The position numbers were made by a program, and so were the translations under genes. A stretch of DNA of 64,000 nucleotides, taken from positions 1-64,000 of the forward strand of contig JAFMFB010000002.1 of the NCBI GenBank assembly GCA_017856435.1. Reading direction: 5' to 3'. The DNA is from Burkholderiaceae bacterium. GTDB taxonomy: Bacteria > Pseudomonadota > Gammaproteobacteria > Burkholderiales > Burkholderiaceae_C. Of the stretch, positions 25,777 to 33,853 are shown piece after piece. The notes beneath the pieces are model-generated. The model was not told the origin of the DNA and did no database searches. It saw only the letters and a program-made list of their open reading frames with translations. Within the stretch, counting starts at the first letter, position 1, and each line of letters opens with the position of its first letter.

Positions 25777-27041
25777 GCGAGTTGTGCAAAAGCCTTGGTA
25801 AAAAAGTCTTCGCTGCCGAAATTGCCAGATTTGAGGGTTAGGTGCAGCGCGCCGTGGGCAGTGTTGGTATGGCACCAGGGCACGCCGGGATCGATCTGCG
25901 GGCCGATCTGTAATTGGGTGATGCCCAGCGCTTGCACGCAGGCACCGGAAGTCTCACCACCGGCTACCACCAATTGGCGCACACCGCGCTCGGCCAGGCC
26001 ACGTGCGATTGCGCCCAGGGTGCGTTCAACCATGGCGCCGGCTGCATCCACGCCCAACTGGTGCTGCACGGATTTGACGGTATCGGGTTCGGCTGTGGAG
26101 TAAATCAGCACCGGACCGTTCTTCAAATTCGGTTCGGCCCAGGCCAGGGCCTCTGCGGCCGCGTCCTGGCCGGAGGCAATGCGAAGCGGATCAAGTGCCA
26201 GGGCCGGCCGGCCGCTTGCGATGAAATGCCGAACCTGCTTGTTGGTTGCAATGGAGCAGCTGCCGGAGAGCACCGCGCGCAGTCCGGTGGCTGGTGGCAG
26301 TGCGCTGGCCTGCGGTGTGGGCGCCAGGCCGAAATTGGCCGGCAGGCCAATGGCCACACCGGAGCCCGCTGTCACGAGCGGCATGTCGGCCAGGGCAGGA
26401 CCCAGACGCAGCAGATCGTCATTGGATACGGCGTCAACGATGGCAATACGCACCCCTTGACCTTTAAGTTCGGCGATACGAGCGCGTACCGCATCCGCAC
26501 CCATCGCAGTGGCGCGGTAGTCGATCAGGCCGATCTTGCTCTGGCATTGCGCTTGCAGCACACGCACCAGATTGGGATCGTTCATTGGCGTGAGCGGGTG
26601 GTTCTGCATGCCACTCTCATTGAGCAGTCCCTCGCCAGCAAAAAGATACCCTTTGAATACGGTGCGCCCATTGTCGGGAAACGCGGGGGTGGCGATGGTG
26701 AAGTCGGTGCCCAGCGCTGCCATCAGGGCTTCGGTGACGGGGCCAATATTGCCTTGGGCGGTACTGTCAAAGGTTGAGCAGTACTTGAAGTAGATCTGAC
26801 GTGCCCCCTGGCCCCGTAGCCATTGCAGGGCGTTAAGGGACTGTTTAACGGCATGCTTTGGCGCAATGGTGCGCGACTTGAGTGCCACTACCACCGCATC
26901 GACCTCGGCGTTCAGGTTACCTTCAGGGACGCCGATTGTCTGCACCACGCGCATGCCGGCGCGCACCAGGTTGTTGGCCAGGTCGGTGGCGCCCGTGAAG
27001 TCGTCGGCAATACAGCCAAGCTTGATGGGTTGAGATGGCAT
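25773..27041 (-). CDS. otnK: 3-oxo-tetronate kinase (four-carbon acid sugar kinase)
   Basis: A 422-residue kinase of the DUF1537/four-carbon acid sugar kinase family. The N-terminal domain opens with KLGCIADDFTGATDLA (about 8-23), the substrate-side signature, and the C-terminal nucleotide domain has VVAGGETSGACVQALG near 367-382. It phosphorylates 3-oxo-tetronate at C4 in threonate/erythronate breakdown. It lies 7 bases after ltnD and is coupled to otnC. Related kinases (DtnK) act on threonate directly, so the exact substrate rests on the otnC/ltnD context. Confidence 0.9.
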   Translation of the reverse strand: MPSQPIKLGCIADDFTGATDLANNLVRAGMRVVQTIGVPEGNLNAEVDAVVVALKSRTIAPKHAVKQSLNALQWLRGQGARQIYFKYCSTFDSTAQGNIGPVTEALMAALGTDFTIATPAFPDNGRTVFKGYLFAGEGLLNESGMQNHPLTPMNDPNLVRVLQAQCQSKIGLIDYRATAMGADAVRARIAELKGQGVRIAIVDAVSNDDLLRLGPALADMPLVTAGSGVAIGLPANFGLAPTPQASALPPATGLRAVLSGSCSIATNKQVRHFIASGRPALALDPLRIASGQDAAAEALAWAEPNLKNGPVLIYSTAEPDTVKSVQHQLGVDAAGAMVERTLGAIARGLAERGVRQLVVAGGETSGACVQALGITQLQIGPQIDPGVPWCHTNTAHGALHLTLKSGNFGSEDFFTKAFAQLA

Positions 27042-27048
27042 GGCGGAA

Positions 27049-27939
27049 TCAGTTTTTCTGGCTGGGCAGTGAAATGCCAGGAAAGATCTTGATCACCGCG
27101 CTATCGTCCTCCCGGGCAAAGCCGGCGGTGGAGGCCTGCATGAACATTTGATGGGCGGTGCTGGCTAAAGGCAGCGGAAACTTGCTGGCACGTGCGGTAT
27201 CCAGGACCAGTCCGAGGTCTTTCACAAAGATATCAACTGCCGACAAGGGTGTGTAGTCTGCTGCCAGCACATGGGCCATGCGATTTTCAAACATCCAACT
27301 GTTGCCCGCGCTGTGGGTGATGACCTCGTACAGGGCGGCGGCGTCAACACCTTCGCGCAGGCCCAGGGCCATCGCCTCGGCGGCAGCCGCAATATGGACA
27401 CCGGCCAACAACTGGTTGATGATCTTGACCTTGCTGCCGGCACCCGCCTTGTGATCAAGCTTGTAGACCTTAGCAGCCATGGCGTTGAGCACAGGTTCAC
27501 AGCGCGCGTAGGCTTCGGGCTTCGCAGCAGTCATCATGGTCATCTGGCCGTTGGCGGCTTTGGCGGCGCCACCTGAAATCGGGGCATCCACATAGAACAA
27601 GCCCAGCTTTTCCAGACGACTTTCTAGCGCAACGGACCAGTTGGGATCCACGGTGGAGCACATGACGAACACGCTGCCTGGCTTCATGGCGGCGGCGGCG
27701 CCACCAGTGCCAAATAATACGTCTTCAGTCTGCGCGGCGTTGACCACTACCGAAATCACAATATCACTGGCCTGGGCCAACTCGGCGACTGAGGCGCAGG
27801 CGATGCCGCCCTCCTTGGCGAAATCCCGGGCTGCTTCCGGGCGAACGTCAAACACGCGCAGGTCGTGACCCCCACGACGAAGCGAACCGGCCATGCCACG
27901 CCCCATGGCGCCAAGACCTACTAACCCAACCTTCATCAT
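27049..27939 (-). CDS. ltnD: L-threonate dehydrogenase family protein
   Basis: A 296-residue beta-hydroxyacid dehydrogenase. The Rossmann motif GLGAMGRGMAGS (about 8-19), the DAPISGGAAKA segment and the catalytic lysine in GSKVKIINQLL are seen. In this operon it should oxidise L-threonate to 2-oxo-tetronate. ATG codons at 27939 and 27936 are both possible; the AGGAG upstream fits the second better. Other members use tartronate semialdehyde or hydroxyisobutyrate; the neighbours otnK and otnC favour threonate. Confidence 0.85.
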   Translation of the reverse strand: MMKVGLVGLGAMGRGMAGSLRRGGHDLRVFDVRPEAARDFAKEGGIACASVAELAQASDIVISVVVNAAQTEDVLFGTGGAAAAMKPGSVFVMCSTVDPNWSVALESRLEKLGLFYVDAPISGGAAKAANGQMTMMTAAKPEAYARCEPVLNAMAAKVYKLDHKAGAGSKVKIINQLLAGVHIAAAAEAMALGLREGVDAAALYEVITHSAGNSWMFENRMAHVLAADYTPLSAVDIFVKDLGLVLDTARASKFPLPLASTAHQMFMQASTAGFAREDDSAVIKIFPGISLPSQKN

Positions 27940-27954
27940 GAGCTCCTGCTAGAT

Positions 27955-28920
27955 TTATTCGAACCTGATGCGCGCGTAATCGGCAACTTTTTTCCATTGG
28001 GCAGTGTCCGACTGCATAAATGTGGCCATTTCACGTCCACCCATCCAGACGGGCTCAGCGCCACGCTTTTTAAGCGTTTCACTAATTTCCGGGTCTTGCG
28101 AAATTTTGAGCAGTGTTTCCTCAACCTTTTGTTGAACAGCTGTCGGAATCCCCGTGGGAGCTGCCAGGCCGAACCAGGCGCTGACCTGAAATCCAGGCAA
28201 GCCAGCTTCAGCCATGGTGGGGACCTGCGGTAGCGCGCTGCTGCGGCGGGTTGTTGTCACCGCCAAGGCGCGAAGCTTTCCGGCCTGAATCAACCCTATT
28301 GCCGAGGGCAGATTGTCAAAGGTCATGTCAACTTCGCCCGCCATCAGCGCGGTCTGCGCTGCTGCGGCACCTCGGTAGGGAATATGGGTGATAAACAGAC
28401 CTGCAAGACTTTTGTAGAGTTCAGCACTCAAATGAAGGGAGGTGCCTTGACCGTTGGAGGCATAGTTCATACGTCCCGGCTGGGCCTTGATGCGTTTCGT
28501 CAAATCAGCCAGCGATTGAATCCCCGAGGCAGGGTTTACCAGCAACACATTCGGAACTTGACCCAGCAATGCGATAGGTGAAATTTGTTCGGGCCGGTAA
28601 GGCAAGTTAGGGTAGAGGGCTGGACTGATGCTCAGAGGTGGCGAGGCCATCAGCAAGGTATAGCCATCAGCGCTTGCGCGAGCGGCATCTGCTGCGCCAA
28701 GATTTCCGCCTGCACCTGGCTTGTTCTCAATTACGACGGGTTGGCCAAGAGCTTGCGCAAGTTTGGGACCGATCAATCGTGCCATGTTATCAATCAAACC
28801 GCCTGGTGGAAAAGGGACCACCAGCCGAATTGATTTGGATGGCCAGTTGTTTGGTTGAGCAAATACAGAGCCTGATAAGCAACTTAGGCTTGCCCAACCG
28901 AGAAGTTTTCTGCGCCGCAT
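27955..28920 (-). CDS. Bug-family tripartite tricarboxylate transporter substrate-binding protein
   Basis: A 321-residue periplasmic receptor with a signal peptide (about 1-22). PSKSIRLVVPFPPGG (about 27-41) and KPGAGGNLG (66-74) are the family signatures. Bug proteins are greatly expanded in Burkholderiales and bind small carboxylates; the TctAB membrane partners are often encoded elsewhere, as here. Being first in the operon with ltnD-otnK-otnC suggests that it binds threonate or a related sugar acid. Confidence 0.88.
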   Translation of the reverse strand: MRRRKLLGWASLSCLSGSVFAQPNNWPSKSIRLVVPFPPGGLIDNMARLIGPKLAQALGQPVVIENKPGAGGNLGAADAARASADGYTLLMASPPLSISPALYPNLPYRPEQISPIALLGQVPNVLLVNPASGIQSLADLTKRIKAQPGRMNYASNGQGTSLHLSAELYKSLAGLFITHIPYRGAAAAQTALMAGEVDMTFDNLPSAIGLIQAGKLRALAVTTTRRSSALPQVPTMAEAGLPGFQVSAWFGLAAPTGIPTAVQQKVEETLLKISQDPEISETLKKRGAEPVWMGGREMATFMQSDTAQWKKVADYARIRFE

Positions 28921-29243
28921 GATGAACTCCTTAATCGATGATAAAAATTAAAAAAAGACAGTTTTTACCTCTGACAAGACTTTGCGATTCATTTCGCATG
29001 AGTCCAACTCATTTTTTGAAAGTGGCCTAGTTTAATCTTCAGCTGGCTCAGACATGATCATCTGTTATCTCATTGTCATCGTGAGTCACAACCTACCGGG
29101 CATCAGCATCGATTCAAAGGAAGCGACAGGCATTCAGGTTCAGTGCTAAAAATATTTCATTAATTTAAATTTGCTTGGCTTGTTATACGCTGCTTCGAAA
29201 GTTTAAATTCTTGATGAGCCAGTTTTTTTGTTTTCGAAGGGGC
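28921..29243. other. A+T-rich upstream region of the sugar-acid operon
   Basis: This 323-base stretch holds no gene. It is the upstream region of the minus-strand Bug-ltnD-otnK-otnC operon and reaches the stop codon of the flavoprotein gene. It is richer in A+T than its surroundings, with several runs of A or T. TGAGCC (29215-29220) and GGCTCA (29241-29246) form an inverted repeat without a U tract. No promoter pair was convincing. Confidence 0.4.
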
Positions 29244-30470
29244 TCAGGTGGGTTTGTTCCTTGAGAAGTCAACTAGTGCTTGTGCGCACGCTTTAGCACT
29301 TGCCCATGCCCACTGAAAGTTGTAGCCACCGAGCCAGCCGGTGACATCGACGACTTCGCCAATGAAGTAAAGCCCGGGATGTTTAGATTCCATGGTCTGG
29401 GAGGACAGGTCGCGGGTATCGACACCCCCAGCAGTCACCTCGGCTTTGGCGTAGCCCTCAGTGCCAGTTGGCAGCAGCTCCCAGGCGGCCAGTTGGTGAG
29501 CCAACGCTGCCAGTGCTTTATCTGAGGCCTCGTTGATCGGCCGTTGCCAGTCTTTATTCTGAATCACCCAGGCTTCGGCCAGGCGAGTGGGCAACAAAGT
29601 GGCCAGCTCATTAACGATCAACTTACGCGAGTGCGACTTGGCCTGGATGAGAAATTCAAGTACATCAAGTTCTGGCAGCAGATTGATCCTGATTGGGGCG
29701 CCCTCACGCCAGTAGCTTGAAATCTGCAACACCGCTGGACCCGAAAGGCCGCGGTGGGTAAAGAGCAGGTCTTCCAGAAATTCAATGCGGTCCTTTTTGA
29801 CGCCTGTCCCAATTTTTACCGGTAAGGACAGGCCTGCCAGACCCGCATAAGGTGCCCAGTCATGACCGTCGAAAGTAAGAGGGACCAGGGCTGGCCGTGG
29901 TGGCACGATGCGCAGACCAAACTGGCGTGCCAGGGTGTAGCCAAAGTCACTGGCGCCAATTTTTGGAATCGACAGTCCCCCCGTTGCCACGACGATCGCT
30001 CTGGCCGTGACTGCAGCTTGATTGGTATGAATTTCGTAACCTGATGCGACTGCAAGAACCTGTGTCACTTCGCAGGGTTGCCAGCGGTGTACCAAGCCAA
30101 GCTCGCATTCATGCAATAGCAACTGAATGATGTCGTTGGCAGAGTGGTCACAAAACAGCTGGCCTTTGTGCTTTTCGTGAAACGGCACGCCATGCTTTTG
30201 TAGCAAAGCCAGAAAATCAGCGGCGGTATAACGTACCAGGGCCGAACGGCAAAAGTGTGGGTTGTTGCTGATGAAGTGCTTGTGGGGGTTGCGCAAATCG
30301 ATATCACGGTTGGTGAAGTTGCAGCGTCCGCCCCCGGAGATGCGAATTTTTTCAGCCAATTTAGGGCTATGGTCTATCAACAACACCTTCAGTCCCTGTT
30401 GCCCGGCCTGGGCGGCACAAAAGAGCCCGGCAGCCCCTGCGCCAATAACCACTGCGTCAAATGAATCCAT
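29244..30470 (-). CDS. YhiN/HI0933-type flavoprotein (NAD(P)/FAD-dependent oxidoreductase)
   Basis: A 408-residue FAD protein. The dinucleotide motif VIGAGAAGLFCA is at residues 8-19, followed by ISGGGRCNFTN (about 45-55), the hallmark of the HI0933/BaiN family, and the C-terminal ETTAGGV-like segment, here EVTAGGVDTRDL, plus a GxxGGYNFQWAWASA end. The reaction is undefined for most members. It is followed by no close gene on its strand and preceded by an aminotransferase gene 38 bases away. Confidence 0.88.
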   Translation of the reverse strand: MDSFDAVVIGAGAAGLFCAAQAGQQGLKVLLIDHSPKLAEKIRISGGGRCNFTNRDIDLRNPHKHFISNNPHFCRSALVRYTAADFLALLQKHGVPFHEKHKGQLFCDHSANDIIQLLLHECELGLVHRWQPCEVTQVLAVASGYEIHTNQAAVTARAIVVATGGLSIPKIGASDFGYTLARQFGLRIVPPRPALVPLTFDGHDWAPYAGLAGLSLPVKIGTGVKKDRIEFLEDLLFTHRGLSGPAVLQISSYWREGAPIRINLLPELDVLEFLIQAKSHSRKLIVNELATLLPTRLAEAWVIQNKDWQRPINEASDKALAALAHQLAAWELLPTGTEGYAKAEVTAGGVDTRDLSSQTMESKHPGLYFIGEVVDVTGWLGGYNFQWAWASAKACAQALVDFSRNKPT

Positions 30471-30508
30471 TGGGCGCTGTCATCATGTTTGCAGTAGGCT
30501 GGAGGTCA

Positions 30509-31672
30509 TCAGCGCTGGGCTGCCAGCCAGGCTTGCAGACGCTGGGTGCCAAGCACCAGTCGCTGCGGATCTCGTGAAGCGAAACACCAACGCAGCCAGC
30601 CTTGTGCCTGCGGCGCAAACGCCTCGCCGGGCGCAAGCCCCACACCAGCCTCATGAACAAGTCGCTTGGCTGTGTTGAGTGTGTCCTGGTGGCCATTGAT
30701 CTTGAAAAATGCATACATACCGCCATTGGGCGACTGAACCTCAATGTCTGGCATGTCCTGCAGCTGCGGGATCAGCGTATCACGGCAAGTCTTCAGATGA
30801 TCGACCACACGCGGGGTGATTTCGCCCTGCCGTTGCAAGGCGGCCAGGGCGCCGCGTTGTGTGAACACGCTGGCACAGGATGTGTTGAACTCGATCAGTT
30901 TCCCAATGTCATGCGTGATGGATGGGGGTAAGACCAGCCAGCCCAAGCGCCAGCCTGTCATCAAGAAGCTTTTGGAAAAACTGTTCACTACCAGCAATCG
31001 ATCCTCAGGGGTGGCTGCATCCAGAAAGCTCGGCGCGCATTGGCGAGCAGAGGGCAGGTAGTAGAGCCTTTCATAAACTTCATCGGCCAAAATCCAGGTG
31101 CCCGTCTTGCGACAGTGCTCCAAAATACTTTGCTGCTCCAGCCGCGACAGGGTCCAACCGGTTGGGTTGTTGGGTGCATTGAGGATCAACAGTCGGGTTG
31201 AAGGGGTGATGGTTGCCAGCAGGGACTCCAGGTTCAATGTCCAGGCGCCGGCCCTTGGGGTAAGAGAGACGCATTCAAGACAGGCGCCCATGATGCGGGC
31301 CTGTGCCGTCAGGTTAGGCCAGACAGGTGTGACAGCAACCACATGATCGCCAGGCTCAATAAGCGCCTGGGCAGCCAGCATCAGGGCATTGACGCCACCT
31401 GAAGTGACAGCGATTCGCTCCATGCCGATTGATGTCTCGTGCAGACGACTCTTGTAACCTGCGATTGCTTGCCGCAACTCGGGCAAGCCCAGGTTGTGCG
31501 CGTAAAAGGTCTCACCCTGATGCAGCGATTCAATGGCGGCCTGGCGGATGAACTCGGGCGTGACTTCGTCGCTTTCGCCAAACCAGAAAGCCAGAACGTC
31601 AGGCCGACCCAGGCCGGCATTGGCGACTTCTCGTATTTTGGATTCTTCCAGGTCCAGGACGGCTTGGCGCAT
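30509..31672 (-). CDS. PLP-dependent class I aminotransferase
   Basis: A fold-type I aminotransferase, 387 residues from the ATG at 31672. The core shows GLPELRQAIAGY, the SGGVNALMLAAQ cofactor-phosphate region, NAPNNPTGW, DEVYERLYY and NSFSKSFLMTGWRLGW with the PLP lysine. The substrate could be aspartate, an aromatic amino acid or another; it cannot be set from sequence. The frame is open up to a GTG at 31780 and neither start has a good ribosome site, so the N-terminus is uncertain by up to 36 residues. Confidence 0.85.
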   Translation of the reverse strand: MRQAVLDLEESKIREVANAGLGRPDVLAFWFGESDEVTPEFIRQAAIESLHQGETFYAHNLGLPELRQAIAGYKSRLHETSIGMERIAVTSGGVNALMLAAQALIEPGDHVVAVTPVWPNLTAQARIMGACLECVSLTPRAGAWTLNLESLLATITPSTRLLILNAPNNPTGWTLSRLEQQSILEHCRKTGTWILADEVYERLYYLPSARQCAPSFLDAATPEDRLLVVNSFSKSFLMTGWRLGWLVLPPSITHDIGKLIEFNTSCASVFTQRGALAALQRQGEITPRVVDHLKTCRDTLIPQLQDMPDIEVQSPNGGMYAFFKINGHQDTLNTAKRLVHEAGVGLAPGEAFAPQAQGWLRWCFASRDPQRLVLGTQRLQAWLAAQR

Positions 31673-31788
31673 AGTGGGCGATTGTGGCAAAAGACTGATT
31701 GTGCCCGTGCCTGTAAGGGATGACTGAAATAATTCCTGAACCAAATTTTTCAAGGGGCTGGCGAGAAATTTTTTCTGCACCAGCTACT

Positions 31789-31794
31789 CTTGAA
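31789..31794 (+). promoter_or_regulatory. possible heat-shock -35 element before the Hsp20 gene
   Basis: CTTGAA within CTCTTGAAA matches the sigma-32 -35 core, 82 bases before the Hsp20 start. The matching CCCCAT-type -10 at 13-15 bases downstream is not present (the sequence there is G-rich), so the call is weak. Confidence 0.25.
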
Positions 31795-31875
31795 ATCTGT
31801 AGGTCCGGGGTCAGTTAGGGAGTGCGGTCAACTGAAGTCGGTTGGCCAGACCAGCAAAGCCTAAGGAGCCTGACC

Positions 31876-32232
31876 ATGTTTTTTGTACCCGTTATCCGTC
31901 GTTCCCCGTTTTTTGCCCCGACCGGGCGTGCCTTTAACCGTTTCTTTCAGGAAGGTGCATCGTCTGCACCAACGGCTAACGATGACCAACCTATCGAGCT
32001 CAGTTTTGATGTGCCTGGTGTTTCACGTGAGCAGATGGCCATTGGCATCGAGGGCAGTGTGCTGCGCATTGAAACCTTGCCTGAAGCCAAGCGTCAGTAC
32101 AAGGCGGTTTATGAGCTTGCGCAAGATATTGATGTGGCCAAAAGTGAGGCCAAGCTGGAAAACGGCGTACTCACCTTGAAGTTGACACGGCTTCAGCCTG
32201 AAAGCAAGGCAGTCAAGCTGACCATCAATTAA
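31876..32232 (+). CDS. Hsp20/alpha-crystallin family small heat-shock protein
   Basis: A 118-residue small chaperone that holds unfolding proteins. The start at 31876 is set by AAGGAG eight bases upstream; the frame extends further back but without a ribosome site. The alpha-crystallin domain covers about residues 36-112, with ELSFDVPGVSREQM and the conserved ENGVLTLKLTR. A short N-terminal arm (FFVPVIRRSPFF) precedes it. There is no clear C-terminal I-x-I motif, which would affect oligomer assembly. It converges on tsaD with 7 bases between stops. Confidence 0.88.
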   Translation: MFFVPVIRRSPFFAPTGRAFNRFFQEGASSAPTANDDQPIELSFDVPGVSREQMAIGIEGSVLRIETLPEAKRQYKAVYELAQDIDVAKSEAKLENGVLTLKLTRLQPESKAVKLTIN

Positions 32233-32239
32233 GCGAAAG

Positions 32240-33340
32240 TCAATCCTTGATTCCCAGAGTTGCCAGGGGCCAGCGTGGTCTGACCTCAAAGGTGTAATCC
32301 TGGCTAGCTTCCTGGACCTGATGCTGCAGCCGCATGGCTGCAGCCATGGCGATCATTGCACCATTGTCGGTGCATAGGTGCAGTTCGGGGTAGTGCACCC
32401 GCACCTTTCGTTTGGCGCACTGCAGATTGAGTTCTTCTCGAAGCTGCCGGTTGGCGCCGACGCCGCCGGCTACAACCAGCCGCGGCAACAAGGTTTCATC
32501 CAGGGCGGCCAGGGCCTTTTTGACCAGGACTTCGACGATCGCCGCCTGAGTAGAAGCGGCCAGATCAGCCCGTTGTATGTCAGACCAGGCTGCAACGGGT
32601 TGCCCCAGTGCCTTGGATATCTTGTGCGTCTGAGTCAAAACAGCGGTCTTCAGGCCGGCAAACGAAAAGTCCAGGTTGCCGCTATGTAACAGCGGACGCG
32701 GCAGCTTGAAGGCTGTCGGATTGCCGAGTTCAGCAAGTTTTGCCAGAGCCGGTCCGCCAGGGTAGCCCAGGCCCAGCAGCTTGGCTGACTTGTCAAAAGC
32801 CTCGCCGGCTGCATCGTCAATGGTTTCACCCAGCAACTCATACTGCCCGACACCCTCAACACGCATCAGCTGGGTATGGCCGCCAGACACCAGCAAAGCG
32901 ACAAAAGGAAATTCTGGTGGGTCGGTACTGAGAAAAGGCGAGAGCAGATGACCTTCCAGATGATGGATACCCAGGACAGGCTTGTCCAGGGCGGCACCCA
33001 ATGCACAGGCTATCCCGGCTCCCACCAACAGGGCGCCCGCCAGGCCGGGCCCACGGGTGTAGGCCACCACGTCGATATCGTTGAGCTTCTGGTTGGCTTC
33101 TGAGAGCACCTGTTCTGTTAGTGGCAAAACCCGCCGGATGTGATCACGGCTGGCCAGTTCGGGCACGACGCCACCATAAGCCTGATGCATCTGAACCTGA
33201 CTGTGCAAGGCATGGGCCAGAAGATTGGGTGTGAGTTTTCCACTTGCCCGCACAAGGGCAACGCCTGTTTCATCACAAGAAGACTCGATCCCCAGCACCA
33301 ATAAATTATTCGCCATCGCCACAAGTTTAGGTGATGCCAT
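32240..33340 (-). CDS. tsaD: tRNA N6-adenosine threonylcarbamoyltransferase
   Basis: Transfers threonylcarbamoyl from TC-AMP to A37 of ANN-decoding tRNAs, with TsaB and TsaE. The opening [15 protein letters not shown], the metal-binding HHLEGHL segment and [11 protein letters not shown] are characteristic. The frame gives 366 residues from 33340; the internal ATG at 33316 (MANNLLVLG) would give the more typical N-terminus, and neither has a strong ribosome site. It is divergent from the nasT remnant with about 40 bases between starts. Confidence 0.95.
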   Translation of the reverse strand: MASPKLVAMANNLLVLGIESSCDETGVALVRASGKLTPNLLAHALHSQVQMHQAYGGVVPELASRDHIRRVLPLTEQVLSEANQKLNDIDVVAYTRGPGLAGALLVGAGIACALGAALDKPVLGIHHLEGHLLSPFLSTDPPEFPFVALLVSGGHTQLMRVEGVGQYELLGETIDDAAGEAFDKSAKLLGLGYPGGPALAKLAELGNPTAFKLPRPLLHSGNLDFSFAGLKTAVLTQTHKISKALGQPVAAWSDIQRADLAASTQAAIVEVLVKKALAALDETLLPRLVVAGGVGANRQLREELNLQCAKRKVRVHYPELHLCTDNGAMIAMAAAMRLQHQVQEASQDYTFEVRPRWPLATLGIKD

Positions 33341-33381
33341 CAGACCCTGTCGGCTAGTTTGATTCTTGCTGCGTCTGGTTG

Positions 33382-33606
33382 ATGGAAAACCGTTTGCGTA
33401 TCGTGGTTATCACCCCGGAGCCGTTCGACTCGCAGGACATGGACATGGCCAAATGGCCCGAGCGCTTGCGCAGTCTGCGACTTGGCCTGCTGCAGAGCGG
33501 GGCTAACCTGGTGGCTTTCCACTCCGCGGACGTCGACCTGGGCAAGCGGCTATCCCAGATCCAGCGCGACCTGGTGATTGTGGATGCCTCAAACCTGCTT
33601 GGCTAA
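33382..33606 (+). pseudogene. nasT: truncated nasT (N-terminal receiver-like part of an ANTAR regulator)
   Basis: A 74-codon frame whose sequence ([19 protein letters not shown], then a segment ending QRDLVIVDAS) matches, from memory of the family, the start of Burkholderiales NasT, an RNA-binding antiterminator of nitrate assimilation genes of about 190 residues. The frame ends in NLLG-stop just after the VIVDA strand, and nothing resembling the ANTAR domain follows before the promoter region. It could still make a short protein, but without ANTAR it could not bind RNA in the known way. Confidence 0.65.
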
Positions 33607-33618
33607 GCACAGTCGTCG

Positions 33619-33633
33619 GCACCCGTCTGGTGC
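33619..33633. promoter_or_regulatory. NtrC-type operator 1
   Basis: GCACC-CGTCT-GGTGC is a perfect 5-bp inverted repeat with a 5-base centre, matching the core of the NtrC consensus TGCACC-N5-GGTGCA. Its centre is about 80 bases upstream of the start predicted for the sigma-54 promoter. Confidence 0.75.
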
Positions 33634-33636
33634 ACT

Positions 33637-33651
33637 GCACTACAACAGTGC
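33637..33651. promoter_or_regulatory. NtrC-type operator 2
   Basis: GCACT-ACAAC-AGTGC is a second inverted repeat of the same layout, centred 18 bases from the first. Tandem NtrC sites upstream of a sigma-54 promoter are the usual arrangement for oligomer binding and activation under nitrogen limitation. Confidence 0.7.
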
Positions 33652-33681
33652 GGGCGCAGCCCACAAACACCCCTGAAAAGC

Positions 33682-33697
33682 TGGCACGCAGATTGCG
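33682..33697 (+). promoter_or_regulatory. sigma-54 promoter of the nitrate assimilation operon
   Basis: TGGCACGCAGATTGCG matches TGGCAC-N5-TTGC exactly; the GG (33683-33684) and GC (33695-33696) of the -24 and -12 elements have the required spacing. Transcription should start near 33708 and read into nrtA. Confidence 0.88.
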
Positions 33698-33707
33698 TAA
33701 CTAGTAA

Positions 33708-33853
33708 TAAGACCGATGAGGGTCGAGGGACATTCCCTCCAACGGCGGAAGGAAGGTCCCCACGACAAAGACGTCCCCATGTGTTGCTGCGTTGTGATGC
33801 GGTGCGGCCAAGTGAGGATACCTTTTTTATTGAAAGCCACCAAGGAGCCTGCC
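33708..33853 (+). promoter_or_regulatory. nitrate operon 5' leader, possible attenuator
   Basis: The leader between the predicted start and nrtA is about 146 bases. It contains GACC-GATGAG-GGTC (33711-33724), a four-pair stem with a six-base loop, then GAGGGA-CAT-TCCCTC (33725-33739), a CAACGGCG stretch and a run of six T (33823-33828) before the AAGGAG of nrtA. Leaders of this kind act as NasT-controlled attenuators in related bacteria. The exact ANTAR double-hairpin and a strong terminator stem could not be drawn by eye. Confidence 0.4.

Noticed and set aside
29215..29246. Inverted repeat TGAGCC/GGCTCA as a terminator
   Set aside because: The loop is 20 bases long, there is no U tract, and the repeat includes the stop codon of the flavoprotein gene.
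33716..33853. Upstream extension of the nrtA frame
   Set aside because: It covers the leader between the sigma-54 promoter and the AAGGAG site, and the Tat signal begins only at 33854.
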